From: Anaeramoeba flamelloides
Taxonomy: Eukaryota; Metamonada; Anaeramoebidae
NCBI GenBank assembly: GCA_027625915.1
Contig: JANTQA010000026.1
Location: forward strand, 5,580,001-5,644,000
Reading direction: 5' to 3'
DNA: 64,000 bases
Shown here: piece by piece, positions 1-12,171 of the stretch
Position numbering within the stretch: position 1 is the first letter of the stretch
How the letters are laid out: each line of letters starts with the position of its first letter
Made by a program: the position numbers and the translations under genes
The notes under the pieces: model-generated
Seen by the model: the letters and a program-made list of their open reading frames with translations, nothing else
Databases searched by the model: none
Told to the model about the DNA's origin: nothing

Positions 1-2188
1 ATATATCAAAGAAAAAATATAAAATATTATCAACGTGTTGTAAAGGTGGTACAAATTTTTATCATGTTATGAAATTTTAGAAAATTTTGTAATAACCACT
101 TTATTAATATTAATTTATGCTTTAAAAAGTGCTATAAATTTTTTTTCGAGATATAAAACCTGTTTTAATGAGTTATTTTTTTAAAAAAATATTGAAAAAA
201 ATCACCCTATAAAAGAATATTTTGTTATATAAATATTATCTGGATATTATCAATTATTATTATTATTATCTTAGTATTATTTTATTATTGCAAATGATTC
301 TCAATTTTTGACATTTAGTTTTATTACAGTCAGTTTCACTTTTAAGACACAAACTTTCAACGAAATTTAAGGCACAAAAAAATATCAAATTAAGGCACAA
401 AATTTGGAATTTTTTTTTTTTACAATTTATTTTTCTAGAATTTGGATTTTGTGCTTTAATTTTAGATTTTTTTTGTGCCTTAAATTTCGTTGAAAGTTTG
501 TGTCTTAAAAGTGAAACTGACTTTAATTATTTTTTTTTGAATGAGATAAGTGTTACCCAAAAGACTGGGGAAAATTACTTTTTAAACTACTGTAGACAAA
601 ATAAAGTGTGCTATAAAATTTAATGCGTGTTTCAAAATAAAAAGCGTGTTTTTTTTTGTTATAGAAGACCTATACATTAACCTATCAAAGAAACTGATAA
701 TAAACCTTAAAAAATATGGTATTGGTTTCTTAAAGTTCTATTAGTAAAAAAAATTCTTAAAATGAAGCATCAAATTGCAAAATTCATCTCAAAAATAAAG
801 TAAATTTTTGAGACAATTTTCATCATAATCAAAAAAACAAAAAAATTCAAAAAATTGAGAATATTATGGAAAATTTTCAACTATTTGCATGAATAATTGA
901 AATTTTACTGAATATATCCAGACTTTTACTTTCAAAATTGATTTGAACTTAGGTATACTATTTGTTAGTAGATTGGATGTTGCCTTGGAACAAGAAAAAA
1001 AAAAAGCAGGGCAAATATTTTGAAACACAGATTATAGTATTTGTGAACGCATTATTTTGATCTCTGTATTTGTGTCTTGAAAAAAAACATCTTTTAGAAA
1101 AATTTACACCATTGGGGCATGATTATTCTTTGATTAGCTGTGATAAACTTAATTTTTATTGAGATAAAATTTTGAAAAAAGATCACATTTTGGAATGTTC
1201 AAATCTCACTTATCAATATAGATACAAGACCAATTTATTCTGATAGAAAAAAATAGTTTTAAGCATTATTCTTATGCATTTAAAATCAAAATTAATAAAT
1301 TATAATTTCAAATTATAAGATCCATTTTGATTCATTTTGAAATAAAAGCTAAAACCAGTAAAAATTGTTATATATTTAGTAAGGATTTCAATTATAAATA
1401 AAACCATTTGAATTTAAGGAAACATATTTAAATATTATTATGAAACTATCAAATAAAAACTAAGGCTGGATATCATAAAGATTTTTCTGTTGTTAATACT
1501 GATGAATGTCTTAATTAACTTTTTAATTAAAAAAAAACTAATATTTTCATATTTTTATTTTTTAAAGCAATTAGACAAGTTCAAACAATGATATCTTAAT
1601 TTTATTAGTTTTTTCAATAAATCTGTAAATTTCCCAAAAAATTTGATACTGTTTAAGGTATACCGGGATGAGAAATGATACTTCTCAAAAAATCAGAGAT
1701 TTCAAATGATAAAAAAGTCAATTTTAAAAAAAGAATAAAAAGGCTTGGGTTAATTTATTTTTTTGATTCTGAAAAAATTATTTAAATTTTTCATCTTTCT
1801 TTTTCTCATCAAAATCACTTCGTTTCTTTTTTAAATAAAATGAAATTGTACTAAATACATAGTTATATACTGAAAAGTCACACCCACCCCACATGATGTT
1901 TATCTGCCGTAAAAACATCGTTGTCAATGAAAAAAACATCAACTCATCAAAAAAAACATTCAAAAATTCAGAATTTATTTTTTACACTTCAGTTGTAGAG
2001 TTAAATAAAAGTAAAAAAAAAAAAAAAAATCGAAAAAATAGAAAATAAAAAATGATTTGTCTTATTTCAAGAATTTGTATGTAATAATCGTATATAGAAA
2101 AAGACGATTCAGAAAGATTGTCTTAAATTTAAAGAATAAAAAAAATTGATAACATAGAGCCAATATATTTTTTTACAAAAATAATATT
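1..2188. other. Noncoding region upstream edge
   Basis: No gene is supported here; open frames are short and AT-driven. It holds the first TA MITE copy (325-525). Bases 30-175 resemble 28130-28260: both share a 'taaaggtggta' start followed by runs of 'gttataaaatt' type, and probably belong to an old repeat. The rest is unassigned AT-rich sequence. Confidence 0.6.
325..525. repeat. TA-target palindromic MITE, copy 1
   Basis: A nearly full-length inverted repeat. It opens CAGTCAGTTTCACTTTTAAG after a TA, and the other arm closes with the complement, GTGAAACTGACTT, followed by TA. The inside repeats 'aaggcacaaa' blocks in both orientations around a T-rich centre. CAGT termini and a TA target are typical of Tc1/mariner-type non-autonomous elements. 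There is no coding capacity. Confidence 0.85.
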
Positions 2189-3391
2189 TTAATGGAAAAT
2201 TTCAATGGTTTTGATGTTTTTACAATCGCCACCCTTTTTAAAATCAATTTTATAAATTGACAATGTGCCAGTAGAAGACAATACGAGGATTTGGTCAGGG
2301 TTTTGAGAAGAAAAGGCACAAATTGCAGGAACTTTTTTTAAAAGTTTAATTTTGGCAAATGATCCCACGGAAAGGAAAACACCAGAAAATCTGGAAGTCT
2401 TTTGAAGACAAAAGATGTGGCATGTACCACGATCACTTGTCAAGGCCAAATATGCGCCATCCTGCGAAAAACATAAGCCATAGGATGTTGCTTGTGATTT
2501 ACCACGAACAAACTCAAATAATATCGGTTGCTCCTTTTCATTATCGAGATCAAACACTTTTACATTTTTACCAACCACTGACACTGTTGCTAAGAGTGAT
2601 CCGTTTTGTGAAATTGTTATTTGTGAAATTGGGCTATGATGGGCTGTGAAATTTTTGATCACTTGATCATCATCTAAAGATCTGACAGTAATTTCTCCAT
2701 TTTTTTCTGAAAACGCCAAAAAAGATCTTTCTGATGAAGACAATGCCATAACACCATTTGGGGATTTTAAGTCATAAGTCCTAAAACACCCCTTTGTCAA
2801 ATCTTCAAATAAATAGATGCAAATTTTCGTTTCAGTACTAACCACCAAATATTTGCAATTTTGTGTAATATTAATGATTGGTTCTTCAAATTCTAATTTA
2901 CATATGAGATCATCAACTTTTTCCTCTGCTTCCTCTTTCTGTTGTTCTTCTTTTTGTTCTTTTTGTTCTTTTTGTTCTTCTTTTTCTTCTTTTTCTTCTT
3001 TTTCTTCTTTTTTTTCTTTTACTTCTTTTACTTGTTCTTGTTCTTTTTCTTGTTCTTGTACTTTTTCTTTTTCTTGTTCTTGCTCTTGTTCTTCCTTTTG
3101 TTCTTGCTCTTCCTCTTCTTCTTTATTTTTTTGATTGTTTCTTCTGATAATATTCAAATTTAATCCATTTTCGCTCCTAAGAATAATTAAAGACGACGAA
3201 TACAAAGTTGAAAACATTTCAATGCTGTAATCTGTTTCTTTTGTTTCAATGGTTTCCAAAGTGGAAGTTTTGAATAATTGGTATCCATTTTTATAACCAA
3301 CGTGAGCAAAAGAATAGTCTTGGTTAAACCCAATGCAGGATATTTTTTCGTTAATTTTTTTACTTTTTTTTCGAAATGGTTCGATGTTCAT
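2189..3391 (-). CDS. PROPPIN (WIPI/Atg18-like) WD40 protein
   Basis: A 400-residue single-exon protein of the PROPPIN family, seven-bladed WD40 propellers that bind PI3P/PI(3,5)P2 on membranes and act in autophagy or endosomal traffic. Residues 250-330 carry the family core: an AHHSPI block, then SLLATVSVVGKNVKVFD, then a block ending GTCHIF. N-terminal blade residues 17-45 (ISCIGFNQD, GYQLF) also fit. Between the first blades sits a low-complexity insert of Glu, Gln and Lys at about residues 88-158, which is not a family feature. The lipid-binding signature FRRG reads F294-V295-R296-G297, so the first of the two Arg is lost. That may weaken phosphoinositide binding. The start is the first ATG of the frame and gives a sensible N-terminus. 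No neighbour is functionally linked. Confidence 0.87.
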   Translation of the reverse strand: MNIEPFRKKSKKINEKISCIGFNQDYSFAHVGYKNGYQLFKTSTLETIETKETDYSIEMFSTLYSSSLIILRSENGLNLNIIRRNNQKNKEEEEEQEQKEEQEQEQEKEKVQEQEKEQEQVKEVKEKKEEKEEKEEKEEQKEQKEQKEEQQKEEAEEKVDDLICKLEFEEPIINITQNCKYLVVSTETKICIYLFEDLTKGCFRTYDLKSPNGVMALSSSERSFLAFSEKNGEITVRSLDDDQVIKNFTAHHSPISQITISQNGSLLATVSVVGKNVKVFDLDNEKEQPILFEFVRGKSQATSYGLCFSQDGAYLALTSDRGTCHIFCLQKTSRFSGVFLSVGSFAKIKLLKKVPAICAFSSQNPDQILVLSSTGTLSIYKIDFKKGGDCKNIKTIEIFH

Positions 3392-4736
3392 TTTGATCTT
3401 TGTTTTGTTGTTTTATTTTCGTTGGGTTTTTATTTTATTAAAGGTTTTAAAAGATTTGAAGTAAAGACGAATAAAACAAGTGCGTATTTTGGTTTTGTTT
3501 AAATTATTATAACTCGTGTTGTTGTATTTTGTGTAGGTTGCTACTATTGCAAAAATTTTCCCAATCAAACAAAAATATTTGGTTGACGATAAAAAAGATA
3601 AATGCGTAAAAATATGATCAAAAATTTGAAAAAAACCGAATCATTTGTTTGAAATCAATTAATTCAATAAAGTCTTTGTTTGAATCGTTTCGTTCGAATT
3701 TCTGAAATTTTGTGAATTATTTATCTGACTAAAAATAAATATGGAACTTTCTTCAAATTAAATCAATATGACTAGTTTTATCCACACTAAGTGTGAATAA
3801 ATAAAACGTTGTTTAAACGATCTTCTTGATTGATCTTAATTAATTTAATTAAATAAAAAATATTACACTTTACTAAAAATTATTTCAATTCAGATCCTTT
3901 TTCAACGAGAATGAAAGATTTTTCAATTGTTTAGCTAAACACTTTTTATGGCCTTGGTATCCAAAAGAACAAAAATTGTGTTAAAGATGTTTTTTACTTT
4001 AAATCAAGCTATCAATTATTTAATTTTGAAAGATTTCCTTTTTCTTCAATCAACACAATTTTTTATTATTATTTTTATATACAATTAATTTGATCTTGGA
4101 CAGTTTAGAACAAACCAATTTTTCAACGTTTCAAAATTTATCTTGGTATCATAATTTTGGTTTTACAAAACGATCTAATACTGTCAAATCAAAAAAAGGA
4201 AGATTTATTTCAATAATTTAACAGATTCATTTTTTTAATCAATTTAAAAGAATGTAAAAATTCTCAAATAGACTCCTCTTTTTTTAAGAAAAATATACTC
4301 ATTAAAAAGAGCCCAGTAATTATTTTAATTGGAGGTATTATTGATTTTTGAAATAACAAAATTTTAACCTTTTGATATTCAAATTTACTGATTTCCTTAT
4401 CATCTTGGAGAGTGTTGAGTTATTGTGCTATTTCACTTTCACTTCTCAAAAAGAATTTTCATTCTGAAGAAATTGGACAAAATAAAAATCCTTTTTGTCA
4501 TCTTTACCGTTTCAAGTATACTTTTTTTCATTCTTTTTCAAAGAAAGGGAAATTGAAAATAATAAAAAAAATAATAGCAAAAAAATGTCTTTTTCATAAT
4601 TTATATTGATTTTTTATTTTTTTTTTCCACTTTGATCAATTTGTTGAAATTAATCAATTGATGATATCCATAGAATATCACCAATTATAATTGTTATGGG
4701 TTATTTGAGAATTTATAGATTTATGTTTAAAAAGTA

Positions 4737-4763
4737 GATATATATATATATATATATATATAT
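4737..4763. repeat. (TA)n microsatellite
   Basis: A run of about a dozen TA units, visible directly. Similar shorter runs lie at about 35171-35187 and 57067-57081. Confidence 0.9.
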
Positions 4764-4879
4764 TTAGAGAAAGGAGTAATCAAAGAAAATTTACTAAATA
4801 AAAAAGAGAAGAAGAAAAATAATTAAAATATTACAGTAAAAAAATAGTATATTATTTCCTGAGCAAATTAAAAATTATC

Positions 4880-4965
4880 CACTGTCGTTAGGTTTTCCAG
4901 GATTTGGAGGAACTGAGTAAAATCCTTGATTTTACTAAATTCTTTCGAATTCTGTAAAACCTAGA
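4880..4965. repeat. 'GTTAGGTTTTCCAG' repeat group, copy 1
   Basis: Begins GTCGTTAGGTTTTCCAG and ends with 'aattctgtaaaacctagac'. The ends read as inverted versions of each other (ggttttccag / ctgtaaaacc). Relatives lie at 14714-14892, 27250-27445, 49068-49270 and 53282-53495. It looks like a short degenerate fold-back element. Confidence 0.5.
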
Positions 4966-6340
4966 CAAGCCCACTGAAACAGGAGGAGTAAAAACCTGAT
5001 AGAAAGATTATTAGTAATAAATAAGATTCCACAAACTGCGGTGAATAATTGGTATTCCACGACTCCGAAAAGTGGGGCACTATGTTAAAGTAAATCTATT
5101 TTTCAGTAATTTACTAATAATTTCAAATAATCAAAAATAAAAAAATGATCTTATGTTATTTTTAAAAATAATTGTTTGTTGTTTTTGATTTCATACCAAA
5201 AAAACAAATATAAAAAATTCAAAATATTGTCGATTTTTAATTATAATTGAAGAAAATCTCATTTAAATTCTAAATATATTCGATACATCCATTTTGAACA
5301 CCCTAAGACTTGAATTTAAATAAATTTGGTTCAAATACCACCTTTAATATATTTTAAATAATTTCAATTTTGTGAATCTAGTTACAAGATGTTCGACAAA
5401 AATAAAAATATTTAAAATGAAAGGACTTTTGGGGTCAATGGTTATAGATTTGGTGAAAAAAAAAAAAAATTTTTTTTTACATGTATCAAGTACAGATTAC
5501 TTTTAATTATTCAAGCAACCAATATCAAGAAAAGACAGAATTTTAAAAATTTCAAAAATGACAATAAATATAATTTTTATCTGATTTGCATTTCAAATGC
5601 TAGTAATAAAATTATGTATAAAAAGAATAAGGTCAAAAGGTGATTATTTTTTTAAGTAAATATATATATTAGAGTAAAAAATATAAACTACTCAAAAAAT
5701 TAAGAAATATTTATTATCTTAGTAGAAAATTTCAATTTTGTTTATTATTTTACAATTTGTTGAAATTTTTTTAAAAAAAATTAATTATCTTTTTTTATTA
5801 ATGATTATTAATAATCGCCCTAAACTGTGAAATTAGTTAAAAAGTTGAAATAAAATTTCTAAAAAAATTATTTTGTTTCAAAATCTACTATAATAAGAAA
5901 TATTAAATAATTAGAAAGTAATTTAAATATAAAATTGTCTTTTTTTGTTTATTCGAATACCGAGTAAAATGAAATTCAAAAATATAATCAAACTTTCAGA
6001 ATATCAATCTTATTCTTGAAATTTATGGGTAAATAGTCTGGCTATATCTTTCTTATTCTTTTTTTAATTAATTTTTATTTTATTTTCTTTTGAATCTCTC
6101 TATTCTGTTAGGTTTTAATTTCAAATTATTTTTTTCTGAAAGTTTTATTATTATATAAACAAAACAAAAAATCAAAAATTTTAGGATTGTAAAAAAAATA
6201 AATAATGATCAGAATGGAGTTTTAACTTCGGATCCAGTAAATTTTAACTAAATCTAATGTTTAAAAAAAAATAACTTTGAAACCCATTCTTTTGATATAC
6301 AATTTTATTGCTTGTATTCGAAATACAGATTGGATAAAAA

Positions 6341-6541
6341 TACAGTCAGTTTCACTTTTAAGGCACAAACTAGCAACGAAATTTAAGGTACAAAAAAATT
6401 TCAAATTAAGGCACAAAATTTGAAATATTTTTTTTTTACAATTTATTTTACTAGAATCTGAATTTTGTGCCTTAATTTGAGTTTTTTATTGTTTATTAAA
6501 TTTCGTTGCTAGTTTGTGCCTTAAAAGTGGAACTGACTGTA
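6341..6541. repeat. TA-target palindromic MITE, copy 2
   Basis: Opens TACAGTCAGTTTCACTTTTA and closes with the complementary arm ending ACTGACTGTA, so a TA flanks both ends. It has the same internal 'aaggcacaaa' blocks as the copy at 325-525. Both terminal arms are well preserved. Confidence 0.88.
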
Positions 6542-7346
6542 CTATTTATTGTAATTTTGGAAATTTTTAAAATTCTTTCTTTTTGTGGTATTGGTTCACT
6601 GAAAATATTTCAATATAAATCCAAAAACAAAAAAAAAAAAAAAAGAGAGAGAGAGAGAGATATCAAATTCCACTTTATCACTTGAAATATATTACTATCA
6701 AACAAAAAGTTGTTTAAAGAAATACAAATCTGGGAGAATTGTGATTTTTTTCACATTTTTTATTCAAATATCGGTTAGGTTGTATAGAATATACCTTTTT
6801 TTAATAAATGCCCCATTAATTGTGATAATATTGTTTTCTAAAATATATTATTACAATTTATAGCATTATTTAAGAGATTTTGGTAAATTGAAAGAATTCG
6901 ATGAAAAAAAATCACAATTCTCTTTTAGAATTAAAATGTACTACACCCCGATTTGGTAGCTTGTGTATATATTTTGCCCAATGGAGACATTATAATAGGG
7001 TAAAAAAATATTCTTAAATTGTACTTCTTTTTATTAAAAAAAAAAATAAATAACAACGAAATAATATTTTTACATTTTTAATAAGTAGCAAAAAAAAATG
7101 AATTGAAAAAAAAAGGTTTCAAATTATCTCAAAAACTAAATTTAAAATTATTATAAAAAAACCAATCATTTTTTTCTTATTTTATTGATCCAAATACTTG
7201 AATTTCCTATATTCTAAAAAAAAATTTTTTTTGTAGTACATAATCTGTTTAATTCGAATAAATCTATTTTTTAGTTATTTTGGAACCCTCTAAATTTGAT
7301 AAAGTAGGTATATTTTAACATTTATTGACAAAAAAATTATATAAAT

Positions 7347-7887
7347 ACTAATTCAAAATTATTATCATTCCAAAATTCTTTTTTTGAAAAAAAAAAACTC
7401 AACTAATCAATTCTCAGAAGAAATACCAATTTACTGCCATTTACTAATTGAACGTTTTAACTTGTTTATAAATTACAATACCCTCAAAATAAATAAATAA
7501 ATAATTGCCAATATTAATAAATTATTGGTATGTTAAACTTTTTGGAGAGAGCAAAACAAAAATATTTCTTTATAAATTTGTTTAAATCCTATTAGGAATT
7601 ATTGATCGGTAAAATGGTTAGATACTACTAACTAATTTTATTAGAGTACTTCCATTTGAACAGCTCAACTTTAACCTTAATCGATTAATTGTTCGAAAAA
7701 AAAAAACAGATCTAACATAACAAGTTAGGTAATTCAAAAAATGAAAATAAAAACAAAAAACTAAAAGATGAAAAAATTGATTTTCCATATTTTACAAAAA
7801 TCAAAATTATTTTCAATTTTAATGAAATCATATTATTGTAATTGTTTAGAATGTTTTAACCATGAAGAAAATTTTGAATTTTTGTTT
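7347..7887 (+). repeat. 540-bp TIR repeat family, degenerate copy
   Basis: Aligns by eye along its length with 42480-43019. Shared landmarks, in the same order, are 'tataaattacaata', 'tggagagagcaaaacaaaa', 'ggttagatactac' and 'tgaaaattttgaatttt'. It has many substitutions, so it is an older copy. Confidence 0.65.
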
Positions 7888-8716
7888 ATTTAAAAAATAA
7901 AAAAAAAATTGAGATCTCAAAAAGCTCCAAAGAGCGACACTTCAAAACTAATTCACATATACTGATAAATTCAAAAAAATGCTAAAAAATTTGTAATTCA
8001 TTTTCAATTTTTCTTAAAATAATATAACTGTTTACTTTAAAATAGTTCTTGTCAAAAGAATATATCAAAGTTAAACTAATTTTACAAAGTTTCTTCGCAT
8101 TTAAACTCTTAAAATGCGTTATTCAAAGCAATGATAAAAAAATTTCAAAATGAAAAACAATATAAAAATTTTCAAATATTTATTTGAATTTATCAGTATA
8201 TAAAATTATAATTCAGAACAATTTAAATTGGAAATTGAGTGTAGTTCTTTGATGTTTTTTTCTAAAAATGTACAAGTTTTTCATTGTTGATTTCGAGAGA
8301 AAACCATAATACATCATATAGTGGTTTATTTTAAATTGGTAAGATGCACTGATAGCAAATATTTCAATTTTTTTTTTTTTTTCAATTTCAAACATTTTTC
8401 ACCTTTATTGGCTCGTCCCTTAAATAAATAAAGCGAATAAAAATAAGAAAGTTTTTAAACAAATATTTTATTATTTTCAAATCCATACAAATAGACAACA
8501 AAAAAATGTAAGGATAATTTTAATAAACTAATTAAAATTATTATTCAATAAATCTAAAATCAAATTTATAATTTTTATGGTAAAAGAAAAAGAAAAAGAA
8601 AAAGAAAAGGGGGAGGAAAAAAAGAAAGAAAAATAAAAAGATAAAGATAAAGATAATGAAAAAAAAAAACAAAATTGTAAAGTTGATGAAAATGTAAACA
8701 AATTTCTGTGAATAAA

Positions 8717-10493
8717 TTAAATTTTTTCAAAAAGGATTTGATCTTCTTGATATAAAATTTGAGAAATGATTTCGTTCCTAGGCGAATGCCCTGTTTCAAC
8801 CAATTCCATTTTGTCTTGTATTTGGTGTTTGTTCGCACTTAAGGATTTTGAATTTGAATTTGAATTTGAATTAAATAATTGGGGTGAATTCATTTCAACC
8901 AATTTCCTTCTGTTGTTTCGTTTATTTGGTTTCATTGATAATTCATTTTTAGGGGTTGTGTTTAAATGATTTTGTAATTCCAATAAAAGCTTGATTTCAG
9001 ATTTGAGTTTAGATTCTTCATATAATGAATCGCAACTGCTTTCGTAATCACTTCTGTTATCAAAGCATTTTGCAAACACCCTCATTCTCTTTTGAAACTG
9101 TCTCTTTTTTTTTAAAATTTTTGATTTGGTTTTTTTATTTCCTTTTCTTCTTATTCTTCTTTTTTTGCTTACAGGGTTATTTTTGTTTGTATTTGTATTT
9201 GTGTTTGTGTTTGTGTTTGTTTGGATTCTTGTTAAAGGTTTTCTATTTCTTTGTTGCTTCGATCGGAGTGGGTGGATTAGCCCCATTGAAATAACAAATT
9301 GCTTGTTCTTTTCTCTTTCCTCTAATTTCTTATTATACCCCTTTAAAACTTCGTTTTTTAAATCCCAGCTAATTCTGTTGTCAATGAGACCCATTTGATC
9401 TAAAATTTCTTCACAGTCATTGTTGTATTCAATTTCAAATTCATTTCTTTTGGGCATATAGCCTAGCATCTCAGAAATTGTTGTTTTTTTTTTGTCTGTA
9501 TAAATTTTGAATTCACCTTCTTCTTGTGGGTTTGAAATTAATTCACTATCGGAAGATGAACGTAGTATATTTTGGTTCTTATTTCTTTTCTTTTGCATTC
9601 TTTTTCGGCTTCTTCTCTTTTGTGTGGATTTGTTTTTCTTTTTGTATTTGTTTGTGTTTTTGTTTTTGTGGGGTGGTAATAGTTTTGGCTTTAAATTCTC
9701 ATAATTTGGCGAATTTAAAAAGACTTTTTCATAATGCATTTTGCATTCGCGTTCTGATTTGCTTCCCACAAGGCAAGAGATGTCTTCCCAATTTTGAAAC
9801 CCTTTCTTATCAATTGCCGTAAACAATCGTATCTCTTCCTCAGCAGACCAGTCTTCTTGAAAAATGCTTTGCTGATCACAGACAACTACTTGGTATCCAT
9901 GGGTTTTTTTATGGTCTTCGAACTAAGGTTCAACATGGAAGGGAGATTAAAAAAAAAAATTGCAAATTTAAATTAGTTTTTAGAAAAAAATAAAAAATTT
10001 TTTTGATTTGGAAAAAAAAAAATAAAAAAAAAAAGCATTTTGGTTGTTGAAAAAATTTAGAATTCAAAACAGACTTTCGTTTCAGTTTTTGTAAAGAGAC
10101 AGTATTTTGAAAACAATAACAAAAAAAAAGAAAAAATCAAAAAAAAGCCTCAAAATATAGAGAAGTAGAGTTAAGAACGGAAACATTAATTGGCTTGTTT
10201 GTTTCTATTTTGAGAACCAAACAAAGATTTCAAAAGGGAATGATCAGAAATACTCAAACAAAAAAAAAAGACTGTTTCAAGTTGTTGGTGATTATAAAAA
10301 ATTTTAGCAAATTAATTTTTGGTAAAAAAAATTAGTGAAAAGAAGAGATGAAAGAGAAACCAATTACCTCGACACCTTTTGAAAAACAATCTTCACACAA
10401 TGTAGCCTCTTTACAACACACACAAATAATGAGAGTTTTCTTTGTAATGTTTGAATGGCAGTAATTACAATAAAATTGGTGAATTTTGTTCAT
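8717..10493 (-). CDS. ADA2: Transcriptional adaptor Ada2 (SAGA-type HAT module)
   Basis: Two exons (minus strand: 10493-10368 and 9922-8717) give 443 residues. Ada2 activates the Gcn5 acetyltransferase in nuclear SAGA/ADA complexes. Residues 8-42 form a ZZ zinc finger (CNYC, CVCC, C33, C36, then CFSKGVE). The second exon resumes in phase with an HKKTHGYQVV block. Next is a SANT/Myb domain at about 63-115 (DWSAEEEIRLF, NWEDIS, ECKMHY). After a very basic Lys/Arg/Asn insert (~125-158) comes the Ada2 hallmark GYMPKRNEFEIEYNND (~196-211) and an LKGYNKKLEEREK helix. The usual C-terminal SWIRM domain is not recognisable; the C-terminus is Asn/Ser-rich. The start was taken at MNKIHQF; an upstream in-frame Met (10580) would add an unlikely hydrophobic leader. 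The gene is certain from motifs, the exact start less so. Confidence 0.92.
9923..10367 (-). other. Ada2 intron (445 bp, phase 0)
   Basis: Donor GAG|GTAATT at 10367 and acceptor CCTTAG|TTC at 9923. Removing it joins the ZZ finger to the HKKTHGY block without a frame change, as expected in Ada2. A T-rich tract lies shortly before the acceptor. Confidence 0.88.
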
Positions 10494-11764
10494 TGTTGGT
10501 TTTTTTTTATAAATTGGATAAAGAAGGTAGAAATAGAACAAAGAAGGTGAATAAAATAATTGTCTTATATGAAAACACAATTAAGTTCTGGGTTTTGAAT
10601 CAAGAGTTATTTTTGAAAAGAAAAAAAATGTTCAAATTTCCCCATCATTTTTTTTTTTTAAGTTCAACTTTTATTTATTTCTTGATTTGTAAAGTAAAAC
10701 GACTGAGAAACACAAGAGTTTAATGATATTTCTTTTAATTTTGACTCGATTTTGAGTATAATTTTAAAGAGTAACTAAGAATAAGTTTTTTCCTGAGTTA
10801 AAAATTTATTTTTTGGGATCTTGACAAACACTCAAAGATTGGAGCTGATGAAATTCTTTTCTTGTTCAACCCCTTTGAACTTTATTTTTATGATACTCAC
10901 AAACTCTTTTTTAGAAAGTTAATTTCAAAAACTTTTGTAAGGGTTTTTTAGTCAGTCTGAACAAATCCATTTTGTTTGTTCCTATGTTTTTTTTTTTTTT
11001 TCGAATTAAAAGGGAATGTTTAAGGGAGAGTTAAAATCATTAATTCAATTTATATTTTTTGTGTCAGTCTGGATATCTAAAACAAACTTTTTGGGGTTGT
11101 TCTAACAGCCCTAAAGATTTTATCTTTTGAAATTAAATCGAATTGTTGTTTCGGGCTTGTTGTACAAAAATATGATAGATCGAAACCTAAAATCTGAGGA
11201 GAATCATCTTATAAAAATATACAAAAATAGTAAAAACTCTTCTCTATATTTTCACTTTTTAATAACTCCAAATAGAATAAACATTATTGGATAATAAAAG
11301 ATCTTGGATCAAAAATTATTTTTAAAGATATTTTACAATTTAAGTTTAAAAATCCAATTTTTAAGGTTCTTAACTTTTATTCACAATTTTATAGTAAAAA
11401 ATTCAATTTTTGAAAATAAAACAATCGTTTTTAATTGATTTCCAAATAAACACCCCCATTAGAATCATTCACTTATTGAAATATTATCACTTGTCGATGA
11501 ATTACTCTACATTTTAAAAAAAAACAATAAAATTATTATTAATAATAAATTATCGGTGTGTTAAAAATTTTGGAGATAATAAAATAAAAAAAAATGTATT
11601 GGATTTATTGCTAAGAGTTAGATGAAACGTTATCTAATATGTTAAAGAGAGAATTTTGGATTGACTAAATTTGATACTTCTAATACAAAGAGTATCTAAA
11701 TAGAGACAGTCATCAGAATTATTTGGATCTTAATTTAGTTTTCTAAAAAAAAAAAACATAATAT

Positions 11765-12171
11765 ATAGAGTCAGTTACACTTTTAAGGCAGAATTTTTCA
11801 ACAAAATTTAAGCCAAATTAACAATCTCAAATTAAAGAACAAAATTCAGTTAATAGTAAAATACTTTGTGTTATAAAAAAAAAATTGAAAAAATATACCC
11901 TTAATTTATAATTGTTGTTAGCCTTACAGTCAGTTTCACTTTTAAGGCACAAACTTTCAACGAAATTTAAGGCACAAAAAAATCTCAAATTAAGGGACCA
12001 AATTCAGATTCTAGTAAAATAAATTTTGTAAAAAAAAAAAATTCCAAATTTTGTACCTTAATTTGAGATTTTTTTGTGCCACAAATTCCGTTCAAAGTTT
12101 GTACCTTAAAAGTGAAACTGACTGTAAACTTTGTTGAAAGTTTGTAATTTAAATTTGAAACTGACTTTAAT
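11765..12171. repeat. TA-target palindromic MITE, copy 3 (host of nested copy 4)
   Basis: A degenerate copy whose left arm (from about 11767, gagtcagttacacttttaag) and right arm (12125-12171, ending gaaactgactttaa) are split by copy 4. The right arm continues the left exactly at a TA: 'gcctta' before the insertion and 'taaactttgttg' after it. Confidence 0.75.
11925..12126. repeat. TA-target palindromic MITE, copy 4 (nested)
   Basis: Well preserved: TACAGTCAGTTTCACTTTTA at the left, AGTGAAACTGACTGTA at the right, about 198 bp between the flanking TAs. It sits inside copy 3, so it is the younger of the two. Confidence 0.9.

Larger units (their letters stand above)
3392..8716. other. Noncoding region with repeats
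   Basis: No convincing gene lies here. It contains a TA dinucleotide run (4737-4763), a member of the 'GTTAGGTTTTCCAG' repeat group (4880-4965), TA MITE copy 2 (6341-6541), a short GA run (6645-6661), an old copy of the 540-bp TIR family (7347-7887), and a block (7910-8410) that is partly repeated at 20160-20350. The stretches between are AT-rich with no pattern I could assign. Confidence 0.55.

Noticed and set aside
2817-3163. Ser/Cys/Phe-rich plus-strand open frames
   Set aside because: They are the reverse of the Glu/Gln/Lys-rich insert of the PROPPIN gene on the minus strand; composition alone keeps them open.
9025-9822. Plus-strand hydrophobic open frames that look like membrane proteins
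   Set aside because: They lie opposite the Ada2 coding exon; the Phe/Leu runs are the complement of Lys/Arg/Asn codons.
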